A stretch of 64,000 nt of DNA, taken from contig NW_020654810.1 in NCBI RefSeq assembly GCF_003589595.1, forward strand, positions 11,735,661 to 11,799,660, read 5' to 3'. This DNA is from Hyposmocoma kahamanoa. Taxonomy: Eukaryota; Arthropoda; Insecta; Lepidoptera; Cosmopterigidae. A program made the translations under genes and the position numbers. This document shows, in pieces, positions 20,486 through 32,135 of the stretch (position 1 is its first letter; each line of letters begins with the position of its first letter). The notes beneath the pieces were generated by a model. That model made no database searches. It was not told the DNA's origin and worked only from the letters and a program-made list of their open reading frames with translations.

Positions 20486-22019
20486 TTCAATAACACGTAA
20501 AAAATAAATATTGCAATTAACCAAGGGAAATTTGAACTATAGGCCTATAAGTTGTTATACACATTATGGACTACATATTCGAAAGGCTTCAGATATTTAT
20601 TACAGTTAACAAATTTTTATTGTAAAGATTGGAAAAGTTATTTCCTACTACGAAGATTGATTTCATATTATGGAAATCGTCCACATTTTTTGTTAATTGA
20701 CATTTTTTTAACAAATGTAGATAACTTTTAAGCAAGACAAATCTTACAGAATAAATAATAGTACAGGTCTCAATTAGATTGGCCTATTTAAGTAAGGCAT
20801 CATCTGAAGTTTCTACGATATATCACGGAACACCGTGACGTTCTGGAAAGTTCTCGACACGCAACTGTACATTAAGTAGTTTAGGATTACCCTCAGCGTG
20901 TCCCGTAGGAAAATGCGTGACCATGGCCTAATACGTTTGCCTTGCAGTGTATCCACATTGCATTAATTTAGGATATTCCACTTAAAACCTATCTTCCAAT
21001 ATTGTTCTCGATCTGTTAAACATATTTACCTAGATAGCTAAATAAATTTTAGGCACATAGATTAAAGTTTTCAACGGAACAAAATTTTATATCCTTCAGA
21101 GTTCCGAAATGTGTACTGTCAATATTAAAGTTTCCATATCTTTCCAGGACGTTCCAGAGCTATGCAGTTAGGCATTGTTTGTATTCTACAGGCGAACTGC
21201 ACCATTTAATACATTGAACAATGACGTAACAACATCTATTTGCGATAATTACGGACGTAAATAGTTATTTTTTATTTATAACACGCAAAAAATTAACCAG
21301 AATCTTACCTGATGGCAAATGACGACAACACCTAAAATTAATGGCCGAGTTATAAACATTTTCTAGTTTAAAGAATAACAATTCAGGCAGCAGTAGAAAG
21401 CTGAAGGAGTAATCATCACAGACATACGTATCGTTCGAATTTTCCAGAACAGTGTTGAATTGTTTAGAGGACGTTGAACATACATTATATTTATTGGCGA
21501 CTCATTGGTAGCAACCTAACTGTAGCGTACAGTGTGTACTTGACCGTGGTTTAAGTATGTGCTCTATAATTTATATCGTTCCAAGAATCCACACCATTTA
21601 AGCACTTTTATTAGAAAAAGCTTTTATTGTACGTATGTATGGTATTCTCAACGAGACTTAAGTCAACCCTTAGCGCTCGACATACAGCTAGTTGGTTGGT
21701 AGTAGAGAGCGCGAAGTATAAGAATGAGACAGGTAGCTCAGCTGACATAATTTTAACTTTTGACAATATTTTGCCACTAAAATAATAGAAGTTTCGTTTT
21801 GTTACACTGGTCATGTCATTCAAAGCAGACTTGATAGCTCTTGAATTACGTGTATATAAACAATTCTTTATCAAATTTTTGTTAATACAGTCTTTTTAGT
21901 ACAGTTTTTTTAATAGCTAATTTGTGACACTTTGGTTGTTCATAGAAATTGACAATGACTACCTATTTATTCTATTGATAATGGCGGGTGCGGATTAGGA
22001 GTGGTTTTTAACAAAAACT
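20486..22019. other. Unassigned AT-rich sequence
   Basis: At 21300-21340 a TTACCTGATGGCAAATGACG motif resembles a degenerate lepidopteran repeat also seen at 48515. No gene recognised. Confidence 0.35.
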
Positions 22020-22404
22020 GATGTCATTGGATTGACTCGGAATTAGTAGAGGCGAAGCTGCAGAGCCTTGAACACCGCAGTAGAGTTGTCTGCTTATCTG
22101 TATTCTACAGGATATATCACGGAGAGTGTGCGATGGAATTGCATATTGATTCCGCCTTACCCTTTCCACCATCGGGACTAAACGTGGGCTGGGGTTCCAG
22201 CCGTGTGTTGTGGATATTTCCAGGATTCGCACGAACCGTTTCGCTTCCATATTTATATGGCGAGCGGTTAAGGGGTGGAATTTCCAGCCAGAGGACTTGT
22301 TCCCCAAACGCTGTAACTTGGACCATTTCAAGGCGAGAGTGAATAGGCATTATTTAGGTGTGCAAGCTACATCGTCGACCTCATCATCATTTTACATTAG
22401 GTGA
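22020..22404 (+). pseudogene. LINE reverse transcriptase C-terminus, degenerate
   Basis: Frames at 22033-22210 carry worn pieces of a known insect LINE C-terminus. The final open frame (22210-22404) shows RIRTNRFASIFIWRAVKGWN, LFPKRCNLDHFKARVNRH and an LGVQATSSTSSSF ending. This is the conserved end of a non-LTR reverse transcriptase common in Lepidoptera. Stops and frame changes upstream show it is dead. The clade cannot be fixed from this part alone. Confidence 0.65.
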
Positions 22405-22550
22405 GATGGAGGTGAAATGCGCTAATACTTTTTATTTAAAGAAAACCATGTAATTTTAACGAAAAGGTCTTAATCTTTTAAGTTAAATTAAGAATTTTCA
22501 TATTCCTTAATACAAATCCATAAGCCAGGTTGTGAGAAAAGAATTGATTT

Positions 22551-22591
22551 CTTGTAATTATATACAACTACAAGTTGTATATAATTACAAG
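22551..22591. repeat. Perfect 19-bp-arm hairpin
   Basis: CTTGTAATTATATACAACT, a 3-nt ACA loop, then its exact complement. Confidence 0.85.
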
Positions 22592-23509
22592 TAAAATATA
22601 TACGTGGAGAGTAAAGGTAAAATTAAGAAAAATACATACGTGTTCGTTCCAAACAATAAGGACACTAATTGTGTAAACCGTTAGGTATGTAATTCATATA
22701 AAGCGTAAAATTTAAGTACGTTAGGAAACTATCTAATTGTAAACTTTAAGTCTTCGTAGAAATACATTGCGATGTGGTTCTAACCATTACGCAGATTCAT
22801 TTTATTGATCGCCACGGTAATTGTTAGGACCGTTAAGAGCTGTGATTGTGACCAACGAAGCGTAAAGAAGCCGCCCGACCATCGGGTTAACTTTTGTGCG
22901 TATTTAAAAGACCTTCTTAATTGCTACATTATTTTGTTGACAAGCCTCGCCTTAATGACCTAACCGTTCAATTCATGATTGGCTATCAAAGCTTTTCTTA
23001 CAATTACCTGACGTTCGGTGATGTTTTCTGAAGCTGAAAAAATTACGATTTGAAAAAGCGGCTACGTGGTGAAATATAGGAATTAGGGACCTATTTTAAT
23101 AAAATTAGTATTATCTACAGCTGTTAGAATGATTGTAACCAACAAAGTGTTTGTCTAAAGTTGAGAAAACAATCGAGAGTTAAGAATCAAGCGGCTCGTG
23201 TTATGTGAGCTGTGATAACTAGGCACCCTGCAATCCGTTGCAACGAAAATAGCCTCGTGCGTCTCCGCCACTGTTCGGACTAAATCGCTTGTCTTTTTCA
23301 ATCCGCTTCAATACAAACAAAAAGGTCAGATGCCGACGACCTAGTTTCTGAGCCGCGAATACAAAGGTCACCCAGACATCGGCCCGGGAAGCGCATGATA
23401 ACGCTGGCAAGGTTGAATGTGCACGCAAATGCTTGCTCCCATATTATGCAATCATATCATTCGATTGAACTGGCTTTTAGCACGCGATCCGGTACGTTTT
23501 GAACTTGAA

Positions 23510-23543
23510 ATTATATTATATATTATTATATTATATTATATTT
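23510..23543. repeat. AT microsatellite
   Basis: ATTAT/TATAT units repeated over 34 bases. Confidence 0.8.
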
Positions 23544-24066
23544 CGGAATTTGGGCTTGATAGTACCGGAATTGGTACCAGTAGAAATAGGTAATACCTTT
23601 AATCTTTAAGTCTATTACTATCGCCTCAATCTGCTTCGACTGTGTATAGGTACAGTAGGAGTATAGGTTAAAATTTAATTTTTTTAAAGGTATTTACACC
23701 GGCGAATAGTCTTATGGTTCATCGTCGTGTTACTGCCGTCTAGATATTTACGATACTAAGGACGTCCTTAACGTCGCAAACGCGTTGCCAACCGTAGGAC
23801 ATGGTCTTCAATTCTCCCGTTCCTGTGATGGCGTTACATGTATCTACCCTTCATTTCGGAACACAGAAGTGTTGTTGTTGAATACCTGCTCAGAACAACG
23901 AATAGGGGCAAAGAGGTGACTACTTACTGGGCCAAAGAACTTTAACACCAACTTGTTTTTAATCGGTTTTTACCTTTTACTCGATAAGAAGAAGACGAAA
24001 TAGTGTTGTTTTGTGGTAGCACGTGGTAGGGTAGTGGAACCTGCTCAGGCGGGTAACTAGAGTGCT

Positions 24067-24345
24067 CTGTACAAGTCGTGCTCCTGATGGTAACCTACAC
24101 GCCTGTCCATAACAGTTGCAGTGCCACTCTGAGCTTTAAATCACAAAGATCTGAGGGACACTGCCACTGCGCCTGTCACCCTGAGACATAAGTTGACAAG
24201 TCCCATGTGCCTGTAATTTCACCAGCAACCTTATCCTTCTAAACCGAAACGCAACAATGCTTACATTGCTGCTTGGCGGTAGAAATATGTAAGGTGACAG
24301 TATTTCCCTGGAGGAACTCGTTCGTAAGGAGCTTCACTGCTACTA
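24067..24345 (-). mobile_element. SINE A copy 5
   Basis: Starts at ACAAGTCGTGCTCCTGATGG (A-rich end missing), has the palindromic core and ends GGAGCTTCACTGCTACTAA. Confidence 0.85.
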
Positions 24346-26191
24346 ACTGTCTATCATTTCTTGTTGTCTATACAGCCATCTAAGTGAAATTGTATTGCAC
24401 TGCCAATAAACAGAGGAGTTAGAAAAGTAAAGGAAACAAATGTAATAAAACGAGAACCTTCCATCTGTTGATAAGCAATTTTACGAGAATGCTCATTTGA
24501 TCACTGACACTCGCCAGAATAACGACTGCACTGATTGTCTTTTACGAGTGCCCTCAATAGCCTGATTTACATTGATATTATGTCATTTTAGAATCGAACC
24601 ACATCTGTTTGCAACAATTTGAAAGTTCGAGTGCTTTTCTATCCTTCCAGAATAATGAATTCTTTCTTAGGAAATTTCTCTAAGTCTGACATTTTTAAAA
24701 GCTGCTTAATTTTACTTATGAGGCTCTTGACACGTACTCGCACAATTTATAATTTGCCACAATTTAGGCACCTCACTGCGGGCACCTAATTACATCCATT
24801 TCATTTAGCTATTGTGTATACATATACACAAAAATTATTGTGTATATTTAAACACAATAATTTTTCCCTATAAATATTAAGTGTTCGTAAAAGAGAAAGT
24901 TACATAATTAGAAAAACTCGAATCGATCTAGGAACTAACTAACGTGCGCAAAGTTAAATTGTTTGTACGAATCTGACCTCGACAAGATAATAACGCATTA
25001 ATGACCAATTGGAAGGTCGTGCAAACCTTGACGCTTTTATCTGCTGGTTCAAACTATGTATTTTGAATGCGAAAACAAAATATCATTTTACACTCTTAAT
25101 GCTGATCTGTAAAGAGTGTTGATTTGTATATGAATTCTTTTATATACAAGGAAAACTCTTAAAGAAAATGGATATAATAATTTAAAAGGATGGCACATCA
25201 ATACACAGAATACAAGTGGTTTTTACAATTACTAAAAACTAAATTCATTTTACTAGCTTTAAAAATGAATAGAAATTGAAGGCTAAATGCGAAAACAAAA
25301 TCAATTTTTTTGTTTTATTTTATTTAAAAAAAATAAGTGCGCATTTGACCGCCACCCGACAAGGGAGTATGCACATCTAAATAATGCCTATTCGCTCACG
25401 CCTAGAAAGTTATACTTTGAAAAAAAATTAATAATTTTTTTATGTAAGCTAAATTTTTGCAAGCTTTAAAGAATCAGGATTAGAAGGAAACGGGGATAGA
25501 TTTTAGTGGCGTAACAGCCAAATAACACCTTAAAAGTTATCTACCACTGCTATTAACCATATACAATATCTCTGATGTTTATTGCAGTATCTTTAGTGTT
25601 TATTAAGATATCACAAAACGTAGTTGAAAAAAAATTAGTCTAATACCTCATTTCTTAAAAGAGATTGACTGTACGTGTTAATTACCTACGTATATAAAAG
25701 TGCCGCTTCCAATACCAGCTATCAATTATTTTGTTTCTTTACTCAATTATAATAACATAATTATAAATTTATTACTCAAATGATTACTTCATTAAGCTCA
25801 AATTATCGGATACTGAATAAAATTTCCTGTATAGATGCAGATAGTCATTCGAGCTGCCTATGCCTATATTATAATAACTGAGTTCAACAATTTAGGTAGT
25901 GTGGTTCTCACACGGCGTTGCCTGTCGACAAACGACATTAGTGTCGCAATGATTCTAGTAAAGTCGCTTTATAGAGCCAGTGCCATATTAAAGGCGGGAG
26001 TGTCGTTGATGTATCATTCTTCGGAAAAGAAAGGGCGTAAAAGCCAATTTTATAAAAAAAATATCTATAGATGTGCTTGGGTTAAATGTTCAAGTTCTTA
26101 CGATCTGTTTTTTATATAAAAAATGAAAATTTTCAAAAAAAAATTAAAAAAGATAATAGTGTTGGGTTAGTCCGGGCGGAGGCTATCATGA
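24346..26191. other. Unassigned AT-rich sequence
   Basis: An inverted repeat (ACAAAAATTATTGTGT and its near complement) lies at about 24828-24868. An ATG-started frame at 25835-26119 (94 codons) has no known similarity. Nothing else seen. Confidence 0.35.
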
Positions 26192-26389
26192 CGATTTACT
26201 GAGGTTAAAAAAATAAAAAATGAGATTTTAGAAAGTGACGTTGATAGTTTAGTATGTAATCCTGCGTATGATTTTAATAAGAATGAAGCAAACGAGGGTA
26301 GTTGTTCGCCGCCGCCGCCTGCGACTGCACCCGTACTGAGTTACCGGGTTATCAGGTCACCGCCGAGTCACCGCCACGGAATCTCATGA
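26192..26389 (+). other. Coding-like open frame of unknown identity
   Basis: The frame is open for 65 codons between two TGA codons but has no ATG at its left. The translation is acidic, then Pro-rich (KIKNEILESDVDS, then a PPPP run and TAPVLSYR). A second frame from about 26375 continues with HDYGPRTVLKHVEQNSTYMW. The acidic start resembles the N-terminus of some cut-and-paste transposases, but no domain is identified. Confidence 0.25.
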
Positions 26390-26770
26390 TTATGGGCCAC
26401 GGACTGTTTTAAAACATGTTGAGCAAAATTCGACTTATATGTGGGTTATCCGTTACTTTAGTTAATATGTCTACGTCTCATGGTAATTTTGAAAAATAAA
26501 AAGAATATGAACCATAAACGTTTACATTAAGTTTTTCGCAGTCTCGTAAACTTTCTAGTTTCACATTTACGCCTTTTCTTCTTTGAAAATCTATCTATTC
26601 TATCATTGAAAATAGTAGTTAGGTATATTATACTTTATTAAAAAGGCGTAACCATTTTAACTGAAATATAATAAATTTATAGGCAAATAAAATTGTAAAT
26701 TGAATTAGTAAGCATTCTTTTAATTTTAGTTATTTTGTTTGATATTACTTATCAAACAAATCAATAAAAT

Positions 26771-27055
26771 ATTTTTTTTATAATACCTAGTGACGGGACA
26801 ATCAAAACGTGCGCCTGGTGCTACGAGACACGCCTATTCATAACAGTTGCATGCAGTACTACTCAGAGCTTTAAAACGCAAAGATTTTAGGGGCACTGCC
26901 ACTGCACCCGTCAGTCACCCTGAGACATAAGTTGACAAGTCCCATGTGTCTGTAATTTCACCAGCACCCTTACCCTTCCAAACTGGAGCACAATAGCGCT
27001 GTGGCAGTACTTTCATTGACGAACTTTTTCACAAGGAGCTCTAATACTACTAAAT
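26771..27055 (-). mobile_element. SINE A copy 6
   Basis: T run with TATAATACCTAGTGACGGGA at the left, palindromic core with a short duplication, GCTCTAATACTACTAAA at the right. A piece of the GGCGGCAGAAATAGG region is lost. Confidence 0.85.
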
Positions 27056-27429
27056 GTCTCATGTCTCTCAGTTTATTTTTGTTCTTGGATAAATAAAATA
27101 TGTATCTACTTTATTTCCACTGGTTGAACATTCTGTGGCAGTTACTGATGTTGAATAACCCAATGTGGCTGCTTTAAGCTTTTCATTGAGTTAATTGAAT
27201 CATCGTTAAAGCCGTTGGCTACTGTCCAATACAGCAAAGCGAACACAAAAAAGGTACTTCAATTTTAAATAACGTAATTATATTTGTAACTATTTACTGG
27301 TTTTTTTATCCCATTGTTGAATAATTCGTATACTAATAAATGATAATTTTAATTGACAGTCGAGCACATAAAACTGCGTTACTTATTCTTATGTTGATCA
27401 TGCTCGAATTATTGAAATTTGATCAACCT

Positions 27430-27660
27430 ATTTACACTCTTATTACATGACAAAAAGATTTTTCTGACCGGCTTAATGCAAATCCCTATCAGTAAGTGTG
27501 GTGACTCTCTTAAAAGACTGCTGCTGGCTCAGTATCCCCAAGCTCACAGCAGCTTTGTCTTCGTAGCTACGACCACTAACATTAAATTTCAAGTTAAATG
27601 TCATAACATAACATTGTTCGACACCTAAAAATCCACTGCAGTGCTTTGACCCTGTGCTAT
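27430..27660 (+). repeat. Unidentified repeat I, copy 1
   Basis: Shares TTTTTCTGACCG, AAGTGTGGTGACTC and a later CACCTAAAA box, in the same order, with 32440-32620. Nothing about its class can be said. Confidence 0.4.
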
Positions 27661-28078
27661 CTATATTCATGAGCAACAAAATCTCATTTAAATTATTGTT
27701 AGGGCGGCTTCTTCTGGGCCTGTGCAGCTCTATTTCTAAGGGACTAGCAATCTATTGTGATCTCTCAGAGTTATCAACGGAAATCGCTATCATAACAATT
27801 TTACTCCACTAATCTTTGTTTTCCGCTGTGCCGATCTTAAAATACCGGTAAGGTATTTAGAAGCTAACTCGTAATAAAATTTCTGGCGCAAAACGTCACA
27901 ATGTTGTATATATATTTACTTTACGGTTGTGGTTTGTGAATTACAGACTTATTCTGTTCCCTTAACCGTAAATATTATTTTTGTTTATATTTATTCTCAT
28001 AAGTTATTTACAAACTTGACTCTCATTCCTAAGAAGGTTTATTTGAGTGTTGCAAATGTTCACAATAATTCGATCTGA

Positions 28079-28244
28079 AACTATTTTTCACCATTCACCC
28101 ATTTCACCATGGTCACCGTGACCATGGGACCTGTAAAGGGCCCGAAACGTCGGTTTGTTTGAAAAAACAAACATACGCGATTTAAATCCGGAAAAATGGT
28201 TTCATTTCCTATGTGTAACAAACGCGAAAACCTAAGAACTCAAT
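28079..28244 (+). mobile_element. Foldback element E copy 3
   Basis: Reduced left arm, then CCGTGACCATGGGACCTG, TAAAGGGCCCGAAACGTCGG, TTTGTTTGAAAAAACAAACA, the right arm ending GTTTCATTTCCT, and the tail TGTGTAACAAACGCGAAAAC with CTAAGAACTC. Confidence 0.75.
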
Positions 28245-28829
28245 AATTTGATCTACTTACTATATTCTTTATGAAATTAATGCATAATGTTATATAGATA
28301 ATTTTTGATTATAGTAAAGTTACAATACATGTTGTGTAGCATTCCAATAACGTATTGTGTGCCAACAACGTACATACATATATATGGTAAATATCTCATT
28401 AGATTGTATTGATACTTAGACCCTTTAAGTTCACAAAAATGTACGGTTGAAAACGATAAAAACATATTAATACAAAATCAGAAACAAGTAAAGTGTTAAT
28501 GAACTGACTTGCAGAATTACTTCAAAAGAATAAAAGTCTTATATGTTTTTGCAAATTTTTCATCGAAATAATAAGTATGTATTATTTAGTAAAATTAAGT
28601 TTATAAAGGCTGTAAAGGCATAGCGAGAAATGCCTAAAACGTTAGGTATACAGAATGGCCCATTGACAATGATTCAAAGTTTTTTTAGTGGACACCATAA
28701 CTACCCATTTCAAAGAAACATTATTTCAGCAAAAATCTTTCAACATGTTATAAGTTTCTTGTTACTTTCTTAGCGGGGACGAAATCAATTCTTGGTATCG
28801 GTGTAGATCTAGATAGTTTTTTGGTATGG
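28245..28829. other. Unassigned AT-rich sequence
   Basis: Nothing recognised; the right part may be worn upstream LINE F sequence. Confidence 0.3.
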
Positions 28830-29322
28830 GAACTAGCATTCAACTCAAATATTTTACAAGCCCGTAAAATATACATAATACCATTAAAAAAGAAGATATC
28901 CATAATATTAACCTTAGAGCTAAGTCCAAACTCATGGTACCACGATTTCGTTTAACCAAGGTAAACGACTCTTTTATAGGGAACTGTATACGTTTTTACA
29001 ATAAGATTCCGGAGCATATATTAAGATTATCATTTCCTAAGTTTAAAAACTACATTAAAAATATTTTTATTGAAAAGTCATATTACAAAATTGAAGACTA
29101 CGTGTTAGATAAAGATGTATGGAAAGACGACACGGCTCCAGAATTCAAAGTGTATTCCATAGCATTTAAGTTTGTTTTAAAAGAGCAATCCCAAGAGTTT
29201 CTTGCTCGTTTTTCTAGGGGAGATCAGCGTAGAGAACGAGCAGTAGCTTAAATGTGACGTTTTCAAGTGTAAATTTATTATACCTATGGAATAAATGATC
29301 TTTGACTTTGACTTTAACTAAG
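28830..29322 (+). mobile_element. LINE F copy 2, 5'-truncated
   Basis: Carries the end of an ORF2-type reverse transcriptase (separate entry) and the family 3' end TGACGTTTTCAAGTGTAAAT, CCTATGGAATAAA and a (TTTGAC)n tail. From about 28845 it matches the inverted copy at 45242-45712. Confidence 0.7.
28934..29251 (+). pseudogene. LINE F reverse transcriptase C-terminus
   Basis: This 105-codon frame starts at VPRFRLTKVNDSFIGN, followed by RFYNKIPEHI and the KSYYKIEDYVLDKDVW pattern. It matches the C-terminal end of insect jockey/CR1-type non-LTR reverse transcriptases, downstream of the catalytic domain. The last ~35 residues have no clear match. It is only the tail of a 900-residue class protein, left by 5' truncation during insertion. 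Position just ahead of the 3' untranslated end supports this. Confidence 0.7.
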
Positions 29323-29814
29323 ATCCATTGTATTAGTGCAGTGCAATTTTACAGATCCTTTAATTTAGTGCGGCTTCTCTGAACGATAAATCGCAACACA
29401 GTAGTAGTTGCTCGATGGCTTGGCTTCGCTCAGAGGCGAGGGTGTTCACTACTCTCGGCAGAGGTCCACCACCGCAAATCAATAGCTCATTTGGGTCGGG
29501 GATTACACAACAAAACAAAATTTTGAATGCATTATATTTATTGTCACTTACTTTCAGAGAACACCGTGACAATGTGCAATGATTAACATAGTATTAATTC
29601 ACACTATTGTTAGATGTGACAAGCGGACTATATTGAAACTGACGTGCAAATGAATATTCAAACGGTTTTATTTATAATTACTTTATTTGATTTGTGACTA
29701 CATTACATACTATCGTTTTGTGTCCTAATGCTGCTCATGGAGTTTTTTCGGTATTTTATTTCTGTTTAATATATATTGCATTTTTGTCCATTTTAGAGTA
29801 AAAATATACTTGGG
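29323..29814. other. Unassigned, GC-richer block
   Basis: A segment at 29360-29572 has an open minus-strand frame (70 codons, VIPDPNELLICGGG) and a less AT-rich composition. It might be a retroelement leader, but no LTR or domain could be shown. Confidence 0.25.
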
Positions 29815-29933
29815 AAATGAAATTATTTTTCCTGATTTAAATGGCGTATATTTGTTTTTTCAAACAAACCGACCATAGTCACGGTTGAGTCAATCGTATA
29901 ACCGTAAATCCGGAAAAATAGTTTCATTTCCTA
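29815..29933 (+). mobile_element. Foldback element E copy 4, without tail
   Basis: GGAAATGAAATTATTTTTCC at the left, CATAGTCACGGTTGAGTC in the middle, AATAGTTTCATTTCCT at the right. The one-sided tail of other copies is absent. Confidence 0.75.
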
Positions 29934-30480
29934 AAAATATACTTATCTTGAAAATCTGAGAGGAACCTAAATCACTAATTTGCTGTTTAAAAAATGTAGT
30001 TGATTGTACCAATTTGAGAAATTACTCTGTGATGTTTAACAACTTAAACAGATAAAAAGAAGCCAACAGATAAGTCCACTTCTATTAAATCTAAGAGATA
30101 TCTCAGCCGGGCAAAAACTGAAGGGCCTAATAAAGGGGGATTGGAGGATTTACTTGGACTTTTCTCCAATTTTCTAAGTAACATTCATTATGTTACATTC
30201 CATTTCTAGACCAAAAAATTCTTTCATTTAGCGAACATTTCAGCAAAGGCATTGTTTCTGCAAATAGGTCAAAATAACTACCCTCATTTCGTAATCCAGG
30301 TCATATGTAGGTAGATACAGGCAAACCACAGAACAATAAATACAGTAGAAGTGGTTAGTTACCGTTTGACACGTGCCGACCATAGGTCTCGAAAGACCTA
30401 TCTGAGCTTAGTCCGCCATTTTCGCTTTGTGTGGTATGGTTGTGTCATTCTTTCGTGCAAATTCTCTAAAATCCTACAAA

Positions 30481-30535
30481 ATGCCTTAATGTGCTGTTTT
30501 GGAGTGCGAAAATGATAGCCTCACCAAAACTATTA
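30481..30535 (+). pseudogene. Possible THAP-type first exon fragment
   Basis: ATG-CCT is followed by TAA and then CAVLECEN, with two cysteines four residues apart as in THAP domains. A GTCCGCCATTTTCGC block lies about 70 bp upstream, as in some first exons. No FP motif, tryptophan or second exon was found downstream, so this is only a suggestion. Confidence 0.25.
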
Positions 30536-30761
30536 GAATTATTGGTGGTATTTTATAGAAGTCTTATTTTAATAAATTTTCAATTTTCTGTTTGTCGGAA
30601 TAATTTTTTGTTACAAGAGTGTTTTGTTAGAAGCGACCTGGAGTAAACCCCAGGTCACTTCTTGTTCGGAGAACTAAATTAATAACTCCAATTCGTCGTC
30701 ATTCAGGAATTAATCGCTAGATGGCAGTACATTGACTGAAATTTCAATTCATATTGAAATG

Positions 30762-30813
30762 TATTACAAATTACGACGTTTGATATTATTATCAAACGTT
30801 GTAATTTGTAATA
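30762..30813. repeat. 24-bp-arm hairpin
   Basis: Arms of 24 bp with one mismatch (TATTACAAATTAC.. and ..GTAATTTGTAATA) around a 4-nt TTAT loop. Confidence 0.8.
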
Positions 30814-31904
30814 ATGGGTATTGATGATATTAAACTTTCAACGATATGCTAACAGGTTCAATTTTAAATTATATTAAAAATCCAGAATTTGTTATTTCTT
30901 TTCAAATTTGAAACTACGATCGATCAATATCAAGGTTTTGTTTGGCGACATCGGTTCTCATAGTAATTGAGGCTTAAGGCCTGTTTTTTTTCTTTCGTGA
31001 TCTAACTGTAAACTGTGTGAGTAAACTGGATTCTGTTTAAAGAGGTATATTATAAATCCACATAACGATGTTGCGTACAATAAGTAAAATTTTGAAAAAG
31101 GTTTTGTTTCGGGTTTGACAATATTAGTCTCAATTTTATTGAGCAGCAAGTATGAAAAAAAGAAGCTGTAGCCCTAAGACTTTGCTTTTGTGTCTGTCAC
31201 AATGGTATTTACATCTGCCTATTTACACACGTTTCATACGTTTCGTACAAAACGACACGTTTCTAGGTTCTTCGTCATTAATTTGTAGAATTTTGTTTGA
31301 AATGTACTATTGATTTGAAATATGATGTTCCATTTTGTCTTTCAATGAAGATAAACCCGATAATTAATATAATAAAGCGTTTTCATATTTTCATGTTAGA
31401 ATCAATTATAAAATGATATGTGTTACACATTGTAACAGATATATGCGTAATTTGAAAGTAATAAAACATTATGAGGATTTATAATTATGAGCAAGATTAT
31501 GTTATAATGTCACATAATTTACACATATTCGTAAACTGAATATATATACTTACAACAAAGTTCTAAAAATTTAGCTTCTATAGACGTTGAAATTGGTGTT
31601 TTTATAGTAAACAAAACTTAATAGGTATTAGAGACTCTACGGTCCGATTAATTAATTTGCAGCTGTTTTTCTTTTAAACCCTTAAAATATATGTTTACTA
31701 CATCCACACGCAAAATAGGCGTTTTGTCGCCGAGTTGCGAACACCAGCCCGTTGCACCAAGCACCAAGTACCAACATATGTTAATACCTATTTGTATTCT
31801 TGTTAATACCAGTAAAAACTATTATTTTTATCGAATATCTTGATATTTTTACTGCTATGGTATTCATCTTTTTTTAGTAAATACTCCACTAGTCTGTTAT
31901 TATT

Positions 31905-32135
31905 AAGACCCAGTATCGCTCGCCACAACGTGGCTACAAAAAGTCATTTAAACCCAATGCAAAGATTCGCAACAAGCACAAATAGAATTGTAAGATCTGC
32001 TGCTGATTCGATCCATAGCTCAATTAGCAGAGCGGTAGCCACGTTGAGGCGGCAGACGCTGGTACAAGTCCAGTCGGATCAAAGGAATGTTTCTTTGTGT
32101 TTATTCGATTTTTCTATCAATATTAACAACCATTA
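31905..32135 (+). mobile_element. SINE C copy 5
   Basis: A worn leader (CTCGCCACAACGTGGCTAC), AATTGTAAGATCTGCTG, the clearest tRNA-like part of the family (ATAGCTCAATTAGCAGAGCG, box B GGTACAAGTCC) and a tail with ATTCGATTTTTCTATC. Confidence 0.65.

Larger units (their letters stand above)
22411..24066. other. Unassigned sequence with hairpin and AT microsatellite
   Basis: A perfect hairpin lies at 22551-22591. A less AT-rich block at 23210-23440 has an open minus-strand frame (23219-23428, 69 codons) with no known similarity. An ATATT-type microsatellite spans 23510-23543. Confidence 0.35.
29934..31904. other. Unassigned sequence with two hairpins and a THAP-like exon
   Basis: A short ATAGGTCT-CGAA-AGACCTAT hairpin lies at about 30385-30404, a THAP-like exon at 30481, and a 24-bp-arm hairpin at 30762-30813. 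The rest is AT-rich with nothing recognised. Confidence 0.35.
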
